Shown here: piece after piece, positions 17,131 to 26,603 of the stretch
Position numbering within the stretch: the first letter of the stretch is position 1
How the letters are laid out: the number at the start of each line of letters is the position of its first letter
Assembly (NCBI GenBank): GCA_016707895.1
Contig: JADJGV010000038.1
Location: 38,930-102,929 of the forward strand
Direction: 5' to 3'
DNA from: Myxococcales bacterium
GTDB lineage: Bacteria > Myxococcota_A > Polyangia > Haliangiales > Haliangiaceae
Length of the DNA: 64,000 bases
Notes under the pieces: model-generated
Database searches by the model: none
Told to the model about the DNA's origin: nothing
The model's input: only the letters and a program-made list of their open reading frames with translations
Translations under genes and position numbers: made by a program

Positions 17131-18918
17131 GTGGCTGGCTCACCCCGGATCGCCCGCACCCCCTGGGCGGTGATCGCCGCGATCGTGCTGGTGGTGGTCG
17201 GCGCGATCGGCGCGGTGCGCGCGGCGCTGACCGGCGCCGACTTCATGTACGACCTCGAGCAGCCGCGCAGCGCGCTGGCGCGCACGCCGCCGGTGGTGAT
17301 CGATCCGGCGACGCCGCGGCTGGCCCAGCGGGTGCTGCTGATCATCGTCGATGGGCTGCGCTGGGACGCGTCGCGCCGGATGCCGTCCCTCGATCGGCTG
17401 CGCGGCCGGGGCGTCGACGGCCACGCGACGTCGCACTACCCGAGCTGGTCGCGCCCCAACTACGTCTCGATCCTCACCGGCGTCTCGCCCCAGGCGTCGG
17501 GGGTGCGCACCAACCGCCACTACTCGCCGGTGGCCCTCGACACGCTGATGGACCGGGCGCAGGCCGCGCACGTCCGCTCGGCGGCGGCCAGCGACAACAG
17601 CCCGTTGCCGGCGCTGTTCTTGCGACCGCTCGATCCGGCGCGGCTGGCCGAGCTCGACGAGCTCGACATCGACGCGATGGACGACCGCGACTCGGAGGAG
17701 GCGCGCGCGGCCGCCGGCATGGAGGTGCGGTCGCCGTTCGATGACGCCCGCTACGCGCCGTGGCCGGGCGGCGTGGTCGAGGCGGCCCGGGCCCAGCTGG
17801 CCGATGGCGCCGCGCTCGAGGTGGTGCTGATCGGCGTGGTCGACGACGCCGGCCACGCCGAGGGCGCGGCCAGCGACGAGTACGCGGCGGCGGTGGCGAC
17901 CGCCGATCGGATGGTCGCGCGGATCGTCGCCGCGGTGGATCTCGACCGCGACGCCGTGATCGTGATCGCCGATCACGGCCACACCGATCGCGGTGGCCAC
18001 GGCGGCGTCGAGCCGGAGGTGATGACCGTGCCGCTGGTGGCGGCCGGCGCCGGCATCCGCGCCGGCGCCGCCCCGCGCGACGCCCGGCTGATCGACGTCG
18101 CGCCGACGGTGGCGGCGCTGCTGGCGATGCCGGCGCCGGGCCACGGCCTGGGCCGCACGCTCACCGAGCTGCTGACGCTCGACCCGGCCGCGGCGGCGGC
18201 GCGGACCGCCGCCGACGACGCCCGCCGCGCCACCACCACGCGGGTGGTCGCCGACTCGCGCTCGACCAGCCTGGCGCGCGCCCTGGCGCGGCGCGGGCTG
18301 CGGCTCGGCGGCGTCGCCGGCCTGGCGCTGGCGCTGGTCGCCGTGGCGCTGTGGCTGCGTCGGCGCGGCGGGCTGTGGTTCGATCGCCGCACGCTGGTGC
18401 TGGGGATGCCGGCGTTCTTCGTCGTCTACTACGTGATGGTCGCGGCGATGGGGCAGCGGTTCTCGCCGTCGTTCTTGCCGGCCAAGGGCGACCTCGCGTT
18501 CGAGCTGGCCAAGTACGGCGTGCTCGGCGCGCTGGCGCACGTCGCGATCGGCTGGATGGTGCTGCGGCGCCACCGATCGCTGGCCGAGCGCCTCGCGCTG
18601 GCCAACGGCAACGCCGCCGTCGGCCTGTTCTTGACGATGGTGCCGGCGCTGCTCCTGTGGGCGCTGTTCCCGCCGCCGTACACCGAGGTGCCGGGGCCGC
18701 GCATGCTGGTGATCATCCCGTCGCTGCAGGTCGCGGTCGCGCTGTACGCGTTCGCGATCCTGCTGTCGCTCGCGATCGAGGTCGTGGTGTTCTTCGCGCG
18801 CGCGCTCGATCCGTCGACGCGGCTGATCCGCCTGGAGCGCGCCACGGCGCTGGCCCGCAAGCAGCTCGAGGCGGCGATCCCGCGCGCCGGCGACCGCGAC
18901 GAGCCTCCGGCGGCGTGA
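17131..18918 (+). CDS. Membrane alkaline-phosphatase-superfamily phosphodiesterase
   Basis: A 595-residue protein starting at GTG 17131, 8 bp after hflX. An N-terminal helix (VIAAIVLVVVGAIGAV) anchors a type I phosphodiesterase/nucleotide pyrophosphatase domain. The first metal Asp is in IIVDGLRWD, the nucleophile region is HYPSWSRPNYVSILTG (a Ser replaces the more common Thr), and further ligands are in VVDDAGHAEG and IADHGHTDRGGHGG. The C-terminal ~190 residues carry about five more membrane helices. Substrate is unknown; related enzymes act on phosphodiesters or headgroup phosphates, and a role in envelope lipid or glycan modification is possible. Confidence 0.85.
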   Translation: MAGSPRIARTPWAVIAAIVLVVVGAIGAVRAALTGADFMYDLEQPRSALARTPPVVIDPATPRLAQRVLLIIVDGLRWDASRRMPSLDRLRGRGVDGHATSHYPSWSRPNYVSILTGVSPQASGVRTNRHYSPVALDTLMDRAQAAHVRSAAASDNSPLPALFLRPLDPARLAELDELDIDAMDDRDSEEARAAAGMEVRSPFDDARYAPWPGGVVEAARAQLADGAALEVVLIGVVDDAGHAEGAASDEYAAAVATADRMVARIVAAVDLDRDAVIVIADHGHTDRGGHGGVEPEVMTVPLVAAGAGIRAGAAPRDARLIDVAPTVAALLAMPAPGHGLGRTLTELLTLDPAAAAARTAADDARRATTTRVVADSRSTSLARALARRGLRLGGVAGLALALVAVALWLRRRGGLWFDRRTLVLGMPAFFVVYYVMVAAMGQRFSPSFLPAKGDLAFELAKYGVLGALAHVAIGWMVLRRHRSLAERLALANGNAAVGLFLTMVPALLLWALFPPPYTEVPGPRMLVIIPSLQVAVALYAFAILLSLAIEVVVFFARALDPSTRLIRLERATALARKQLEAAIPRAGDRDEPPAA

Positions 18919-19080
18919 GCGGCGTGATCGCGGTCGCAGGCGGGCCGATCGCGGCGCGCGCAGATCGTCGCACCCGCGTGGCCCGCGATCGGCGGGTGCG
19001 CTCGAGCGTCGCGCGGATGTCGCTGGCGGCGCAGGCAGTTGCGTCCTATGCGGCGCCGTCTGAGGCGCGTACACCTCGCG

Positions 19081-19098
19081 TGGCTACTGTAGTAGCCA
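19081..19098 (+). promoter_or_regulatory. 18-bp palindrome upstream of the 1300-residue secreted protein
   Basis: TGGCTACT-GT-AGTAGCCA is an inverted repeat with perfect 8-base arms and a 2-base spacer. It ends 63 bp before the ATG at 19162, in a 243-bp gene-free stretch that is clearly more AT-rich than the window (19040-19140). Position and symmetry fit an operator. The remaining part of the gap (18919-19039) holds nothing I recognise. Confidence 0.5.
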
Positions 19099-19161
19099 TC
19101 ACGATTTTGGGTCGTCAGGATCTTTCGTGCGATCGCGTCACGGGCTAGAAGCCGCCGCGTC

Positions 19162-22100
19162 ATGTCGATCATCTCGAAGATTTCGGTGCTCGCGCTCGCG
19201 AGCACACTGCTGGTCGGTTGCGCCGAGGATGCGGCGACCACCTCCGATGCGCCGGCGACGTCGGCGACGTACCTCGATCAAGTCGGCCGCGCCGATCAAC
19301 CGGCGTCGCTGGTGGTGCTGGCGCCGACCGCGACCGCCGCCGATCGCGCGCGCGTCGAGGGCGCGATCGCGCAGCTCGGCGGCACCGTCGTCGGATCGCT
19401 GCCGCCGCGGCTGCTCATCGCCACCATCCCGGCCGGCGCCGAGCGCGTGCTCACCGACGCCGGCGTGGTCGCGCGCTTCGACCGCGCGGTGACCCCGGCC
19501 GATCTGGCCGCGCCGACCATCGCCGAGGAGCGCTTCCTCGCCGTCCACGCGGCCCGCTGGTTCCCGGCCGAGGTGCCGGTGGCGGCGCGGCTGGCGCCGA
19601 CCGCCCGGCTGCGCGCCGACGGCGAGCGCGAGGGCACCGTGGCCCCGTTCGCCGCCGCGCGGATCGCCGCCGGTGAGCCCGGCGCGCCGAGCGATCCCGA
19701 CGACGCGGTCGCGGTGCCCTACGCCGCGGGGACGATCGTCGTGTCGATCGTGCTGCCCGAGTCCAACGGCGCGATCGACGCGTCGACCGAGGACTGGAGC
19801 GAGGCGATGGTCCGCGAGACCTACCTCAAGATCGCGACCGCGCTCGACAAGGTCGCGGCGACCGATCGCAACGCCGACCTGCGCTTCGTGATCCACGCCG
19901 AGTCGGCGCCGGCCGCCGGCGGCCTGGTCGGCACCGTCGACACCGCCTACGAGTTCGGCCAGCGCGCCAACTGGGGCGGCGCCAACACCGAGTGGCTGGC
20001 GACCGCCGACGTGCTCGGCAAGATCCTCGGGCGGCCGCTCACCGAGGTCGAGGTGGGCCCGGCCGCGGTCGAGTACACCGCCGACCTCAAGCGGCGCTAC
20101 CGCGCCGACGGCGCGTTCTTCGTGATCGTCGCCGCCAACGGCAACGGCACCGCCGGCCTGCGCGCCCACGCGTTCATCAACGGCCCGTGGACCGTGCTCG
20201 ACACCGGCTACGGCCACGAGACGTTCATGCACGAGTTCGGGCACATCTTCGGGGCGCTCGACGAGTACTGCCCCGACGCGTGCAACCCGCCGACCTCGAT
20301 TGCCGGCTACCTCGGCGTGTACAACGCCAACGCCCAGGCCCAGCCGGGCGCCGGCGGCATCGACGACGGCCACGGCGAGGCCGCCTCGTCCTTGATGATC
20401 TACAACCAGCCGGGCGCGGTGAACGGCTACACCCGCGGCGCCTGGGGCTGGATCGACAGCGACGGCGACGGCGTGATCGAGGTCCGCGACACCGCGCCGG
20501 CCAGCGAGCTGCGGCTGGTCGCCGACCGCCAGCGGGTGCGGGTCACCGGCACGATCGTCGATCGCCCGGCCACCCGGGTGTGGGCGGCGCCGTACAGCGT
20601 CAACCGGATCGTCGCGCTCGAGTACGCGTTCGCCGCCACCGGCCCGTGGCTGCGGCTGCCGTTGCCCGGCGACACCCGCGGCCGTCAGGCGGTGGACGTC
20701 GAGCTCGGCCAGCTCCCCGGCGGCACCCGCACGGTGTGGCTGCGCGCGGTCAACTCGGTCGGCAACGTCGAGCCGCGGCCGGTCGCGCTGAGCGTGACCA
20801 CCACCGGCAACGCCAACAGCGCGCCCCACGGCCGGCTCGACCTGCCAGCGCGCGCGGGCTCGGCGTCGGCGCTGACGCTCACCACCGCCGCGGTCGACCT
20901 CGACGGCGACGCGGTGACCGTGCGCTACGACCTCGACGGCAACGGCACCTGGGACACCAGCTACCGCGCGCTCGGGGCCTACGCCTTCACCCCGGCCGCC
21001 GGCCTGCGGACGGTGCGCGCGCAGCTCAAGGACGCCCGCAACGCGACCCGCGTGCTCACCGCGACCGTGCCGGTCGTGACCGGCGCCGCGCCGGCGACCA
21101 TCACGCTCGGCGCCGTCCCGAGCCAGGTCTACGCCGCCAACCCGGCGCGGATCACCGCCGCGGTGGCCGCGCCCGGCGCGACGCTGAGCGCGACCGCGAT
21201 CCTGGCCACCGACGACGACGTCGCGACCGCGCCGGTGACGATCGCCGCCGACGGCACGCTCGCCGTCGACCTGCCCACCCCGCGCTCGCTGCGCACCCGG
21301 CCGCTGGATCTGGCGGCCGGCGACCGCACGCTGGGGAACAACGACGTCCGCGACCTGGCGGTGCTCGACGGCAACCTGATCGCGGTCGCCGCCGGCACCG
21401 GCGGCGTGTGGATCGTCGACGTCACCGACCGCGCCGCGCCGCGCGTGGTCGCGCAGGTGCCGCTCGAGACCACCGCCCACCGGCTGCGCAAGGTCGGGAC
21501 CAAGCTGTACGTGCTCGGCAGCTACCTGGCCGTGCTCGACGTCGCCGATCCGCGCGCGCCGCGCGAGCTGAAGCAGTGGTTCACCACCAGCGACACCACC
21601 ACCACGGCCAGCCAGGAGGCCATGGGGATCAGCGACGGCGACGGCGGCTACGCCGTCCACGGCCTGTCGACCGGCCTCGGCGGGCGGATCAGCCGCACCA
21701 CCGTGCGGGTGACGATCGATCACCCCAACCCGGCCGACCTGGTGATCCGGCTGGTGCCGTGGAAGGGCTCGGCGCTGCCGCCGGTGGTGCTGTGGGATCA
21801 CCGCGCCGCGACCGGCGGGCTGCGCACGCTGACCTTCTCGTCGACGTCGACCCCGGCGCTGCGCGCGCTCGACGGCGCGTTCGCCGACGGCTACTGGTCG
21901 ATCGAGGTCCAGGACGATCAGGCCAACGGTCAGGGCGGGCAGCTCGTGGGCTCGCAGCTCGACTTCACCACCCGCAGCCGCGCCGCCCGGGTGATCACCA
22001 ACGCCGCCGAGCTGGCCGGCGTGACCTCGTACGGCGAGCTGGTGGTCGCCGGCGACGGCGTGCAGGTGGTCGACGTGGCGGTGCCGCAGTGGATGATGCC

Positions 22101-23064
22101 GGTCGGCGCGATCGCCGGCACCGGCACCTACAGCGCGACGATGATCGACGACGCGGTGATCGTCAGCGCGCCGCTCGAGGCCAAGACCCCCGACGGTTCG
22201 ACGTCGACCGCCCCGGTGCGCGGGCTGTGCGCGATCGACCTGACCTACGCCGCGCCGCGGCTGGTCCGCTGCGACGCCACGCTCGAGGCGCGCGACCACG
22301 CGCAGATCGCCGGCCGGCTGTACGTCGGCACCGGCGGCAAGTGCCAGCGCGACGACGGCGCGTGCGATCCGCCGGCGACGATCGTCGGCAACGCCCGCGG
22401 CTTCGCGCGCGGCTGGGCCTGGCGCCTGGGCACCACCCCGCTGCGGGTCGATCGCTGGGCGTTCGGCGACGCGACGACGGTGTGGACCGTCAACGAGCAG
22501 GGCTCGGTCGACCGGCTGAACGTCGCCAACCCGGCGAGCGTCACGGTGGTCGAGCGCTTCGCGCGCACCTACACCACGCGGCTGGTGCCGCTGCGGCTGC
22601 CCGAGGTCATCCTGTTCGACTTCGGCGCGATGGCGCGGCTGGCGACCCTGGGCGACGCGTGGAGCATCCTGTCGCGGGTCTACCGCCTGACGATCACCGC
22701 CACCACCAGCGCCGGCGCGACCACCACGGTCACCCGCCACGTCCACGTCGTCCCCTACGACCACGCGCCGACCAGCGTGACCACCGCGGTCGTGCCGCCC
22801 AAGGACGGCATCGGCGCCAACCACCTGCAGATCACCGTCGTCGATCCCGACGACAGCACCACCTGGGATCCGACCCGGTTCGCGCGGGTCGACTGGGACG
22901 GCGACGGCAGCTTCGACACCGACTGGCTGTGGATGAGCGCCGATGGCGAGGGCCGGTTCGTCACCGACCTCGAGCTCGTCCCGGGCGCGGCGGGCCGCAC
23001 CGCGATCGTCGAGGCCCGCGACGGCTTCTGGGCCCGCGCCCGGACCTCGACGGTCCTGCCGTAA
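19162..23064 (+). CDS. Large secreted mosaic metalloprotease-like lipoprotein
   Basis: A 1300-residue product with a lipoprotein signal (LASTLLVGCAED). Residues ~45-110 look like a protease propeptide/inhibitor domain (PRLLIATIPAGAERVLTDAGVVARFD). A zinc site H357-EFG-H361-IFG-ALD-E follows the HExxHxxGxxD pattern of metzincin-like enzymes with Asp as the third ligand. Next come a Ca-type DSDGDG motif (~residue 432), a fibronectin/Ig-like domain, a PKD-like segment with DLDGN repeats and LVIVD-type repeats (IVDVTDRAAPRVV, VLDVADPRAPRE). After these comes a P/Homo-B-like domain (VTIDHPNPADLVIRLV ... GYWSIEVQDDQANGQGG). It is probably a secreted or outer-surface protease. No partner gene is obvious. 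Confidence 0.82.
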   Translation: MSIISKISVLALASTLLVGCAEDAATTSDAPATSATYLDQVGRADQPASLVVLAPTATAADRARVEGAIAQLGGTVVGSLPPRLLIATIPAGAERVLTDAGVVARFDRAVTPADLAAPTIAEERFLAVHAARWFPAEVPVAARLAPTARLRADGEREGTVAPFAAARIAAGEPGAPSDPDDAVAVPYAAGTIVVSIVLPESNGAIDASTEDWSEAMVRETYLKIATALDKVAATDRNADLRFVIHAESAPAAGGLVGTVDTAYEFGQRANWGGANTEWLATADVLGKILGRPLTEVEVGPAAVEYTADLKRRYRADGAFFVIVAANGNGTAGLRAHAFINGPWTVLDTGYGHETFMHEFGHIFGALDEYCPDACNPPTSIAGYLGVYNANAQAQPGAGGIDDGHGEAASSLMIYNQPGAVNGYTRGAWGWIDSDGDGVIEVRDTAPASELRLVADRQRVRVTGTIVDRPATRVWAAPYSVNRIVALEYAFAATGPWLRLPLPGDTRGRQAVDVELGQLPGGTRTVWLRAVNSVGNVEPRPVALSVTTTGNANSAPHGRLDLPARAGSASALTLTTAAVDLDGDAVTVRYDLDGNGTWDTSYRALGAYAFTPAAGLRTVRAQLKDARNATRVLTATVPVVTGAAPATITLGAVPSQVYAANPARITAAVAAPGATLSATAILATDDDVATAPVTIAADGTLAVDLPTPRSLRTRPLDLAAGDRTLGNNDVRDLAVLDGNLIAVAAGTGGVWIVDVTDRAAPRVVAQVPLETTAHRLRKVGTKLYVLGSYLAVLDVADPRAPRELKQWFTTSDTTTTASQEAMGISDGDGGYAVHGLSTGLGGRISRTTVRVTIDHPNPADLVIRLVPWKGSALPPVVLWDHRAATGGLRTLTFSSTSTPALRALDGAFADGYWSIEVQDDQANGQGGQLVGSQLDFTTRSRAARVITNAAELAGVTSYGELVVAGDGVQVVDVAVPQWMMPVGAIAGTGTYSATMIDDAVIVSAPLEAKTPDGSTSTAPVRGLCAIDLTYAAPRLVRCDATLEARDHAQIAGRLYVGTGGKCQRDDGACDPPATIVGNARGFARGWAWRLGTTPLRVDRWAFGDATTVWTVNEQGSVDRLNVANPASVTVVERFARTYTTRLVPLRLPEVILFDFGAMARLATLGDAWSILSRVYRLTITATTSAGATTTVTRHVHVVPYDHAPTSVTTAVVPPKDGIGANHLQITVVDPDDSTTWDPTRFARVDWDGDGSFDTDWLWMSADGEGRFVTDLELVPGAAGRTAIVEARDGFWARARTSTVLP

Positions 23065-23067
23065 CGG

Positions 23068-23487
23068 TCAGCGGCCGCGGCCTGGGCCGCGCCGCCCCGG
23101 GGCGCGTCCGTGGTGCTTGCCGAGGCGGGTCAGCCGGCCAGGGCGCGCGTCGGCGCGATCGTCCTTGCGCTCGCCGCGCATGCCCTGGTCGCGATCGTCG
23201 CGACCGCCGCGCATGCCCTGGTCGCGGTCATCGCGGCCGGCGCGGTCGCGCCAGAAGTCGCCGGCGCGCTGGTCGTCGCGATCGCGGCCCATCGCCAGGT
23301 CGCGGCGCCGGGCCGGATCGCGATCGGCGCGAGCCTGGTCGTGGTCGCAGCTGGCGGCGCCGGGCGCGGCGCCGCCGCGTCCGCCGCGATCGCGCCGATC
23401 GGCGCTGGCGAGGCCGGCGGCGACCGTGAGGGCGAGGGCCAGGGTGGTGAGGGAGGTGAAGACGCGGAAGCGACGGCTGGTATTCAT
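23068..23487 (-). CDS. Secreted Arg/Asp-rich low-complexity protein with tandem repeat
   Basis: The ATG at 23487 opens a 139-residue frame with a good signal peptide (NTSRRFRVFTSLTT, cleavage near ASA-DRR at residue 29). The mature part is almost entirely R, D, G and A. It has an exact tandem repeat of the 11-mer GRDDRDQGMRG at residues 84-94 and 95-105 and one Cys (C47). It should be disordered and highly charged. The real signal peptide and the hairpin upstream argue that it is a gene rather than a GC artefact. Similar R/D-rich exported proteins occur in Myxococcota, but I know no function. Confidence 0.6.
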   Translation of the reverse strand: MNTSRRFRVFTSLTTLALALTVAAGLASADRRDRGGRGGAAPGAASCDHDQARADRDPARRRDLAMGRDRDDQRAGDFWRDRAGRDDRDQGMRGGRDDRDQGMRGERKDDRADARPGRLTRLGKHHGRAPGRRGPGRGR

Positions 23488-23504
23488 GAGATTCGACGGC
23501 TCCT

Positions 23505-23520
23505 GTCCCGGCACCGGGAC
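23505..23520 (-). promoter_or_regulatory. Hairpin in the leader of the Arg/Asp-rich protein gene
   Basis: GTCCCGG-CA-CCGGGAC is a perfect 7-base-arm inverted repeat with a 2-base centre, 17 bp upstream of the start at 23487 on the minus strand. It could be an operator or a leader-RNA structure. The rest of the 152-bp gap to the M81 gene shows nothing else clear. Confidence 0.4.
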
Positions 23521-23639
23521 GAGCGTCGGTAGTGCACCCGGCGGGCCAGCCGGGCAGGGCCTCGCCGCGCGCTTGGCGCGTGGTCGCGTGGCGCGGCCTG
23601 CGGTTCCTGCAGGTGCAGCGCTGCGGCGCGTGCAGGTCG

Positions 23640-25133
23640 CTACGCGTCGACGCCGCGGCGGGCGCGGTCGCGCGGGCGCCAGTCGTCGACCGGATCGCGC
23701 GGGTGCATCGGGCCGTCGAAGGTCAGGCGGTGGGCGGCGTCGAAGTCGGTCGCGCCCTGGGTGCGCACGAAGATCGTCTTGCGGTTGTAGGGCAGGAAGA
23801 ACAACAGGAACGGGAAGAAGTTCTTCACCATCACCACGTCGGCCTTCATCAGCGGCAGGCCCACGTCGCGATAGAACGACGGCCGCATCACCATCGCCGG
23901 GCCCTCGACTACGACCAGCCGCAGGTGCGCGATCGCCAGCACCGCGGTGCGCAGGAAGCCGGGCTGATCGAGCTTGCGCTCGAGCCGCGCGCGCACCGCC
24001 AGCGGCGGCCCCGAGGCCGGATCGAGGTGGCCGCCGACCTCCACGTCGACCTCGCTGCCCTCGGGCGCGTCCCACAGCGCGGCGATCGCCACCGGATCGC
24101 GCACCGCCGCGTAGGTGAGCAGCCCGCCGCCCTCGGCCAGCATCGCGCGCAACAGGTGGGTCGAGTCGCCGGGCGCGCCGGCGGTGACCACGTCGGAGGC
24201 GTCGGACATCATCACCACGCCGAGCTTGCGCCGCACCCGCGCGGCGCGCGCCGCGGCCAGCCCCTCCGACGCGGTCGCGAAGGTCGGCGGCATCGCGTGG
24301 CGTCGGGCCCAGCACATCTCGGCCAGCTCGTCGGCCAGGCGCTCGGCCGCGGCCGGCTCGCCGTAGGCCAAGGTCGCCCAGCCCAGCGCCGGATCGTCGT
24401 TCCACGGGTGGACCATGAACGTCGAGGCGCTGGCGACCTCGCCGCGCCGCTCGGCCCGCGCCATCCGCCGGAACACCGCGCGCATCGGCGCCAGGAAGTC
24501 GATGGTCTTGCCGCCGCCCAGCAGCATCGGCAGCGTGCGCCACGCCGCGGTCGGCCGCCGTCCGTCGAGCATGCCCAAGAGCAGCTCGGCCGCGCGCCTG
24601 CCGACCCGGGCGTGATCGCGGTGCGGGTTGGTCTGGTAGGCGACGATCGCGTCGGCCGCCTCGACCCGCGCCCGGGTCAGGTTGGCGTGCAGGTCGTGGG
24701 TGCAGGTGAGCGGCGCGCCGCCGGCCGCGTCGCGCGCCCGCCGCAACAGCTCGGCCTCGGGGTCGCGCAGCCCTTCGACGCCCATCGCGCCGTGCAGCGC
24801 CAGCACGACGCCGTCGGGGCGCGCCGCGCGCAGGCCGTCGGTCAGGCGATCGGCCAGCGCCTCGAAGCACGCCCGCGACAGCTTGCCGCCCGACGAGGCC
24901 CACGCGGAGATGATCGGCACCGGCGTGGCGCCGCTGGCGCGCAGCGCCGCCACCGCGCCAGCCAGCTCGGCCTTCTTGAAGAAGCCCGGCACCTCGTTGG
25001 GCGTGCGGTCGACCGCGGCCAGGAGCGCGTCGCCGGTCAGGTAGTGGCTCTGCTCGAAGTCGGCCAGCTCGGTCGGGACCGGCGTCAGCGCGTTGGTCTC
25101 TTGCATGATCCGCGCGAACGCGATCCGGCGCAC
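23640..25133 (-). CDS. M81 family metallopeptidase (MlrC-like)
   Basis: A 497-residue protein that matches the MlrC/M81 family over its length. Visible family features are the start RIAFARIMQETNALTP, LALHGAMGVEG, TCTHDLHANLT (metal-binding His/Asp region), VAYQTNPHRDHARVG, SDASDVVTAGAPGDSTHLL and the C-terminal FDAAHRLTFDGPMHP. MlrC, the best-known member, cleaves linearised microcystin; most members have unknown peptide or amide substrates. It is the last gene of a three-gene minus-strand run, its GTG start lying 3 bp after the stop of the PLP-lyase gene. No signal peptide. Confidence 0.9.
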   Translation of the reverse strand: MRRIAFARIMQETNALTPVPTELADFEQSHYLTGDALLAAVDRTPNEVPGFFKKAELAGAVAALRASGATPVPIISAWASSGGKLSRACFEALADRLTDGLRAARPDGVVLALHGAMGVEGLRDPEAELLRRARDAAGGAPLTCTHDLHANLTRARVEAADAIVAYQTNPHRDHARVGRRAAELLLGMLDGRRPTAAWRTLPMLLGGGKTIDFLAPMRAVFRRMARAERRGEVASASTFMVHPWNDDPALGWATLAYGEPAAAERLADELAEMCWARRHAMPPTFATASEGLAAARAARVRRKLGVVMMSDASDVVTAGAPGDSTHLLRAMLAEGGGLLTYAAVRDPVAIAALWDAPEGSEVDVEVGGHLDPASGPPLAVRARLERKLDQPGFLRTAVLAIAHLRLVVVEGPAMVMRPSFYRDVGLPLMKADVVMVKNFFPFLLFFLPYNRKTIFVRTQGATDFDAAHRLTFDGPMHPRDPVDDWRPRDRARRGVDA

Positions 25134-25136
25134 GCG

Positions 25137-26603
25137 CTACCGCCGCCGCCCGAGCGCGCCGCGCACCGCCGCCAGCTTGTCGAGCGCGGCGTCGATCTGC
25201 GATCCGTAGCGATCGATGAGCTTGCCGACCACGCCGTCCTGCGCGCTGGCGTTGACGTCGGGCACGACCACGCCGGGCATGTACATCGCCTGCATCACCT
25301 TCTTGACCGACTGCTTGACCATCCCGCGCAGCGGCAGCTTGGCCATCATCCCGTACATCGGCGCCGATCCGCTCTGCTTGAGCGACGGGTCGGCGCGGAC
25401 CTCGGCGCACGCGGCGCGCAGGTCGGCCAGGTAATCGTCGACGATCGCCAGGTGGTTGGCGGTGCAGGTCAGGTGGATCGCGGCCGGGTGCTGGCTGCGA
25501 TCGACCGACCAGCCGCGGGCCTCGAGCCGATCGGCGACGGTGTAGATGTCGGGGCCGCCGGGGGTGGCGCCGAACGCGACGATCGTCGCCTGGCTGTCGC
25601 CGATCACCTGCAGGCCGTCGATCGCGGCGGCGCCGGCGCGCACCCGGTCGGCGACCTCGAGCGCGGCCGCGGTGAGCCGCTGGTAGCCGTCGGCGCCCAG
25701 GCCCTGCAGCGCGGCCCACGCCGCGGCGATCGGGCCGCCGGGGCGGGTGCCGATCAAGGTCGGCGACACGTAGATGCCGCCCGGGAAGTCGGCGGCGACG
25801 AAGAACTGGTGCTGCATGTCCTTCATCGCGCGCCACAGCAGCACCGACGCGCCCTTGCCGGCGTAGGCGTACTTGTGGAGGTCGGCCGAGATCGACGTCA
25901 CCGCCGGCACCCGGAAGTCCCAGGCCGGCAGCGCGCGGCCGAGCCGCTCGACCCACGGCAAGACGAAGCCGCCGACGCAGGCGTCGACGTGCAGCGGCAG
26001 CTTGGCCCGGGCGCACACCGCGCCGACCTCGGCCACCGGATCGATCACGCCGTGGGCGTACTGCGGCGCCGACACCACGACCGCGATCGTCGACGGGCCG
26101 ATCGCCCGCTCGAGGGCGCGCACGTCGACGCGCTGGTCGGCGTCGACCGGCACCTTCTTGAGCCGCACGCCGAAGTAGTGCGCGGCCTTGTCGAACGCCG
26201 GGTGCGCGGTGATCGGCAGGACGATCACCGGCCGACGGATCCACGGCTTGTGCTGGCGCGCGCGATCGCGGTACGCGGCCACCGCGACCAGGATCGACTC
26301 GGTGCCGCCCGAGGTGACCGCGCCGACGGTGTCGGGGCCGCCGTGCATCAGGTCGGCGGCCATCTGGGTGATCTCGGCCTCGAGCCCGCGCAGGCTCTGG
26401 AACGCCATCGGGTTGAGCAGGTTGCCCGACGCGAACAGCGCGTGGGCCCGCTCGAGCAAGCGGCTGTGCTCGTCGCCGGCGTGGTAGACCAGCGAGAACA
26501 CGCGGCCGCGCTTCCAGTCGGTGTCCTTGGCCTTGCGCGCCTCGAGGTCGGCGAGCAGCTCGTCGGCGCCGCGGCCGTGGGCGGGGACGGTGGCGCGGTT
26601 CAC
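25137..26603 (-). CDS. PLP-dependent lyase/decarboxylase (sphingosine-1-phosphate lyase-like)
   Basis: A 488-residue fold-type I PLP enzyme. The phosphate-binding TSGGTESI motif is near residues 110-117, the PLP-stacking HPAFDKAAHYFGV segment follows, and the Asp that contacts the ring is in LHVDACVGGF. The Schiff-base Lys is in SADLHKYAYAGKGASV. These motifs and the length fit group II decarboxylases of the sphingosine-1-phosphate lyase branch. In bacteria such enzymes act on phosphorylated long-chain bases or amino acids. It sits between FadL and M81 genes, with its start overlapping the FadL stop (GTGA) and its stop 3 bp before the M81 start. A role in lipid catabolism is suggested by FadL; not proven. 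Confidence 0.85.
   Translation of the reverse strand: MNRATVPAHGRGADELLADLEARKAKDTDWKRGRVFSLVYHAGDEHSRLLERAHALFASGNLLNPMAFQSLRGLEAEITQMAADLMHGGPDTVGAVTSGGTESILVAVAAYRDRARQHKPWIRRPVIVLPITAHPAFDKAAHYFGVRLKKVPVDADQRVDVRALERAIGPSTIAVVVSAPQYAHGVIDPVAEVGAVCARAKLPLHVDACVGGFVLPWVERLGRALPAWDFRVPAVTSISADLHKYAYAGKGASVLLWRAMKDMQHQFFVAADFPGGIYVSPTLIGTRPGGPIAAAWAALQGLGADGYQRLTAAALEVADRVRAGAAAIDGLQVIGDSQATIVAFGATPGGPDIYTVADRLEARGWSVDRSQHPAAIHLTCTANHLAIVDDYLADLRAACAEVRADPSLKQSGSAPMYGMMAKLPLRGMVKQSVKKVMQAMYMPGVVVPDVNASAQDGVVGKLIDRYGSQIDAALDKLAAVRGALGRRR

Noticed and set aside
19138..22824. A very long open frame on the minus strand opposite the secreted protease gene
   Set aside because: It has no recognisable motifs and is rich in Arg, Gly, Val and His, as expected from the complement of a GC-rich gene. 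The plus strand has a signal peptide and protein domains.
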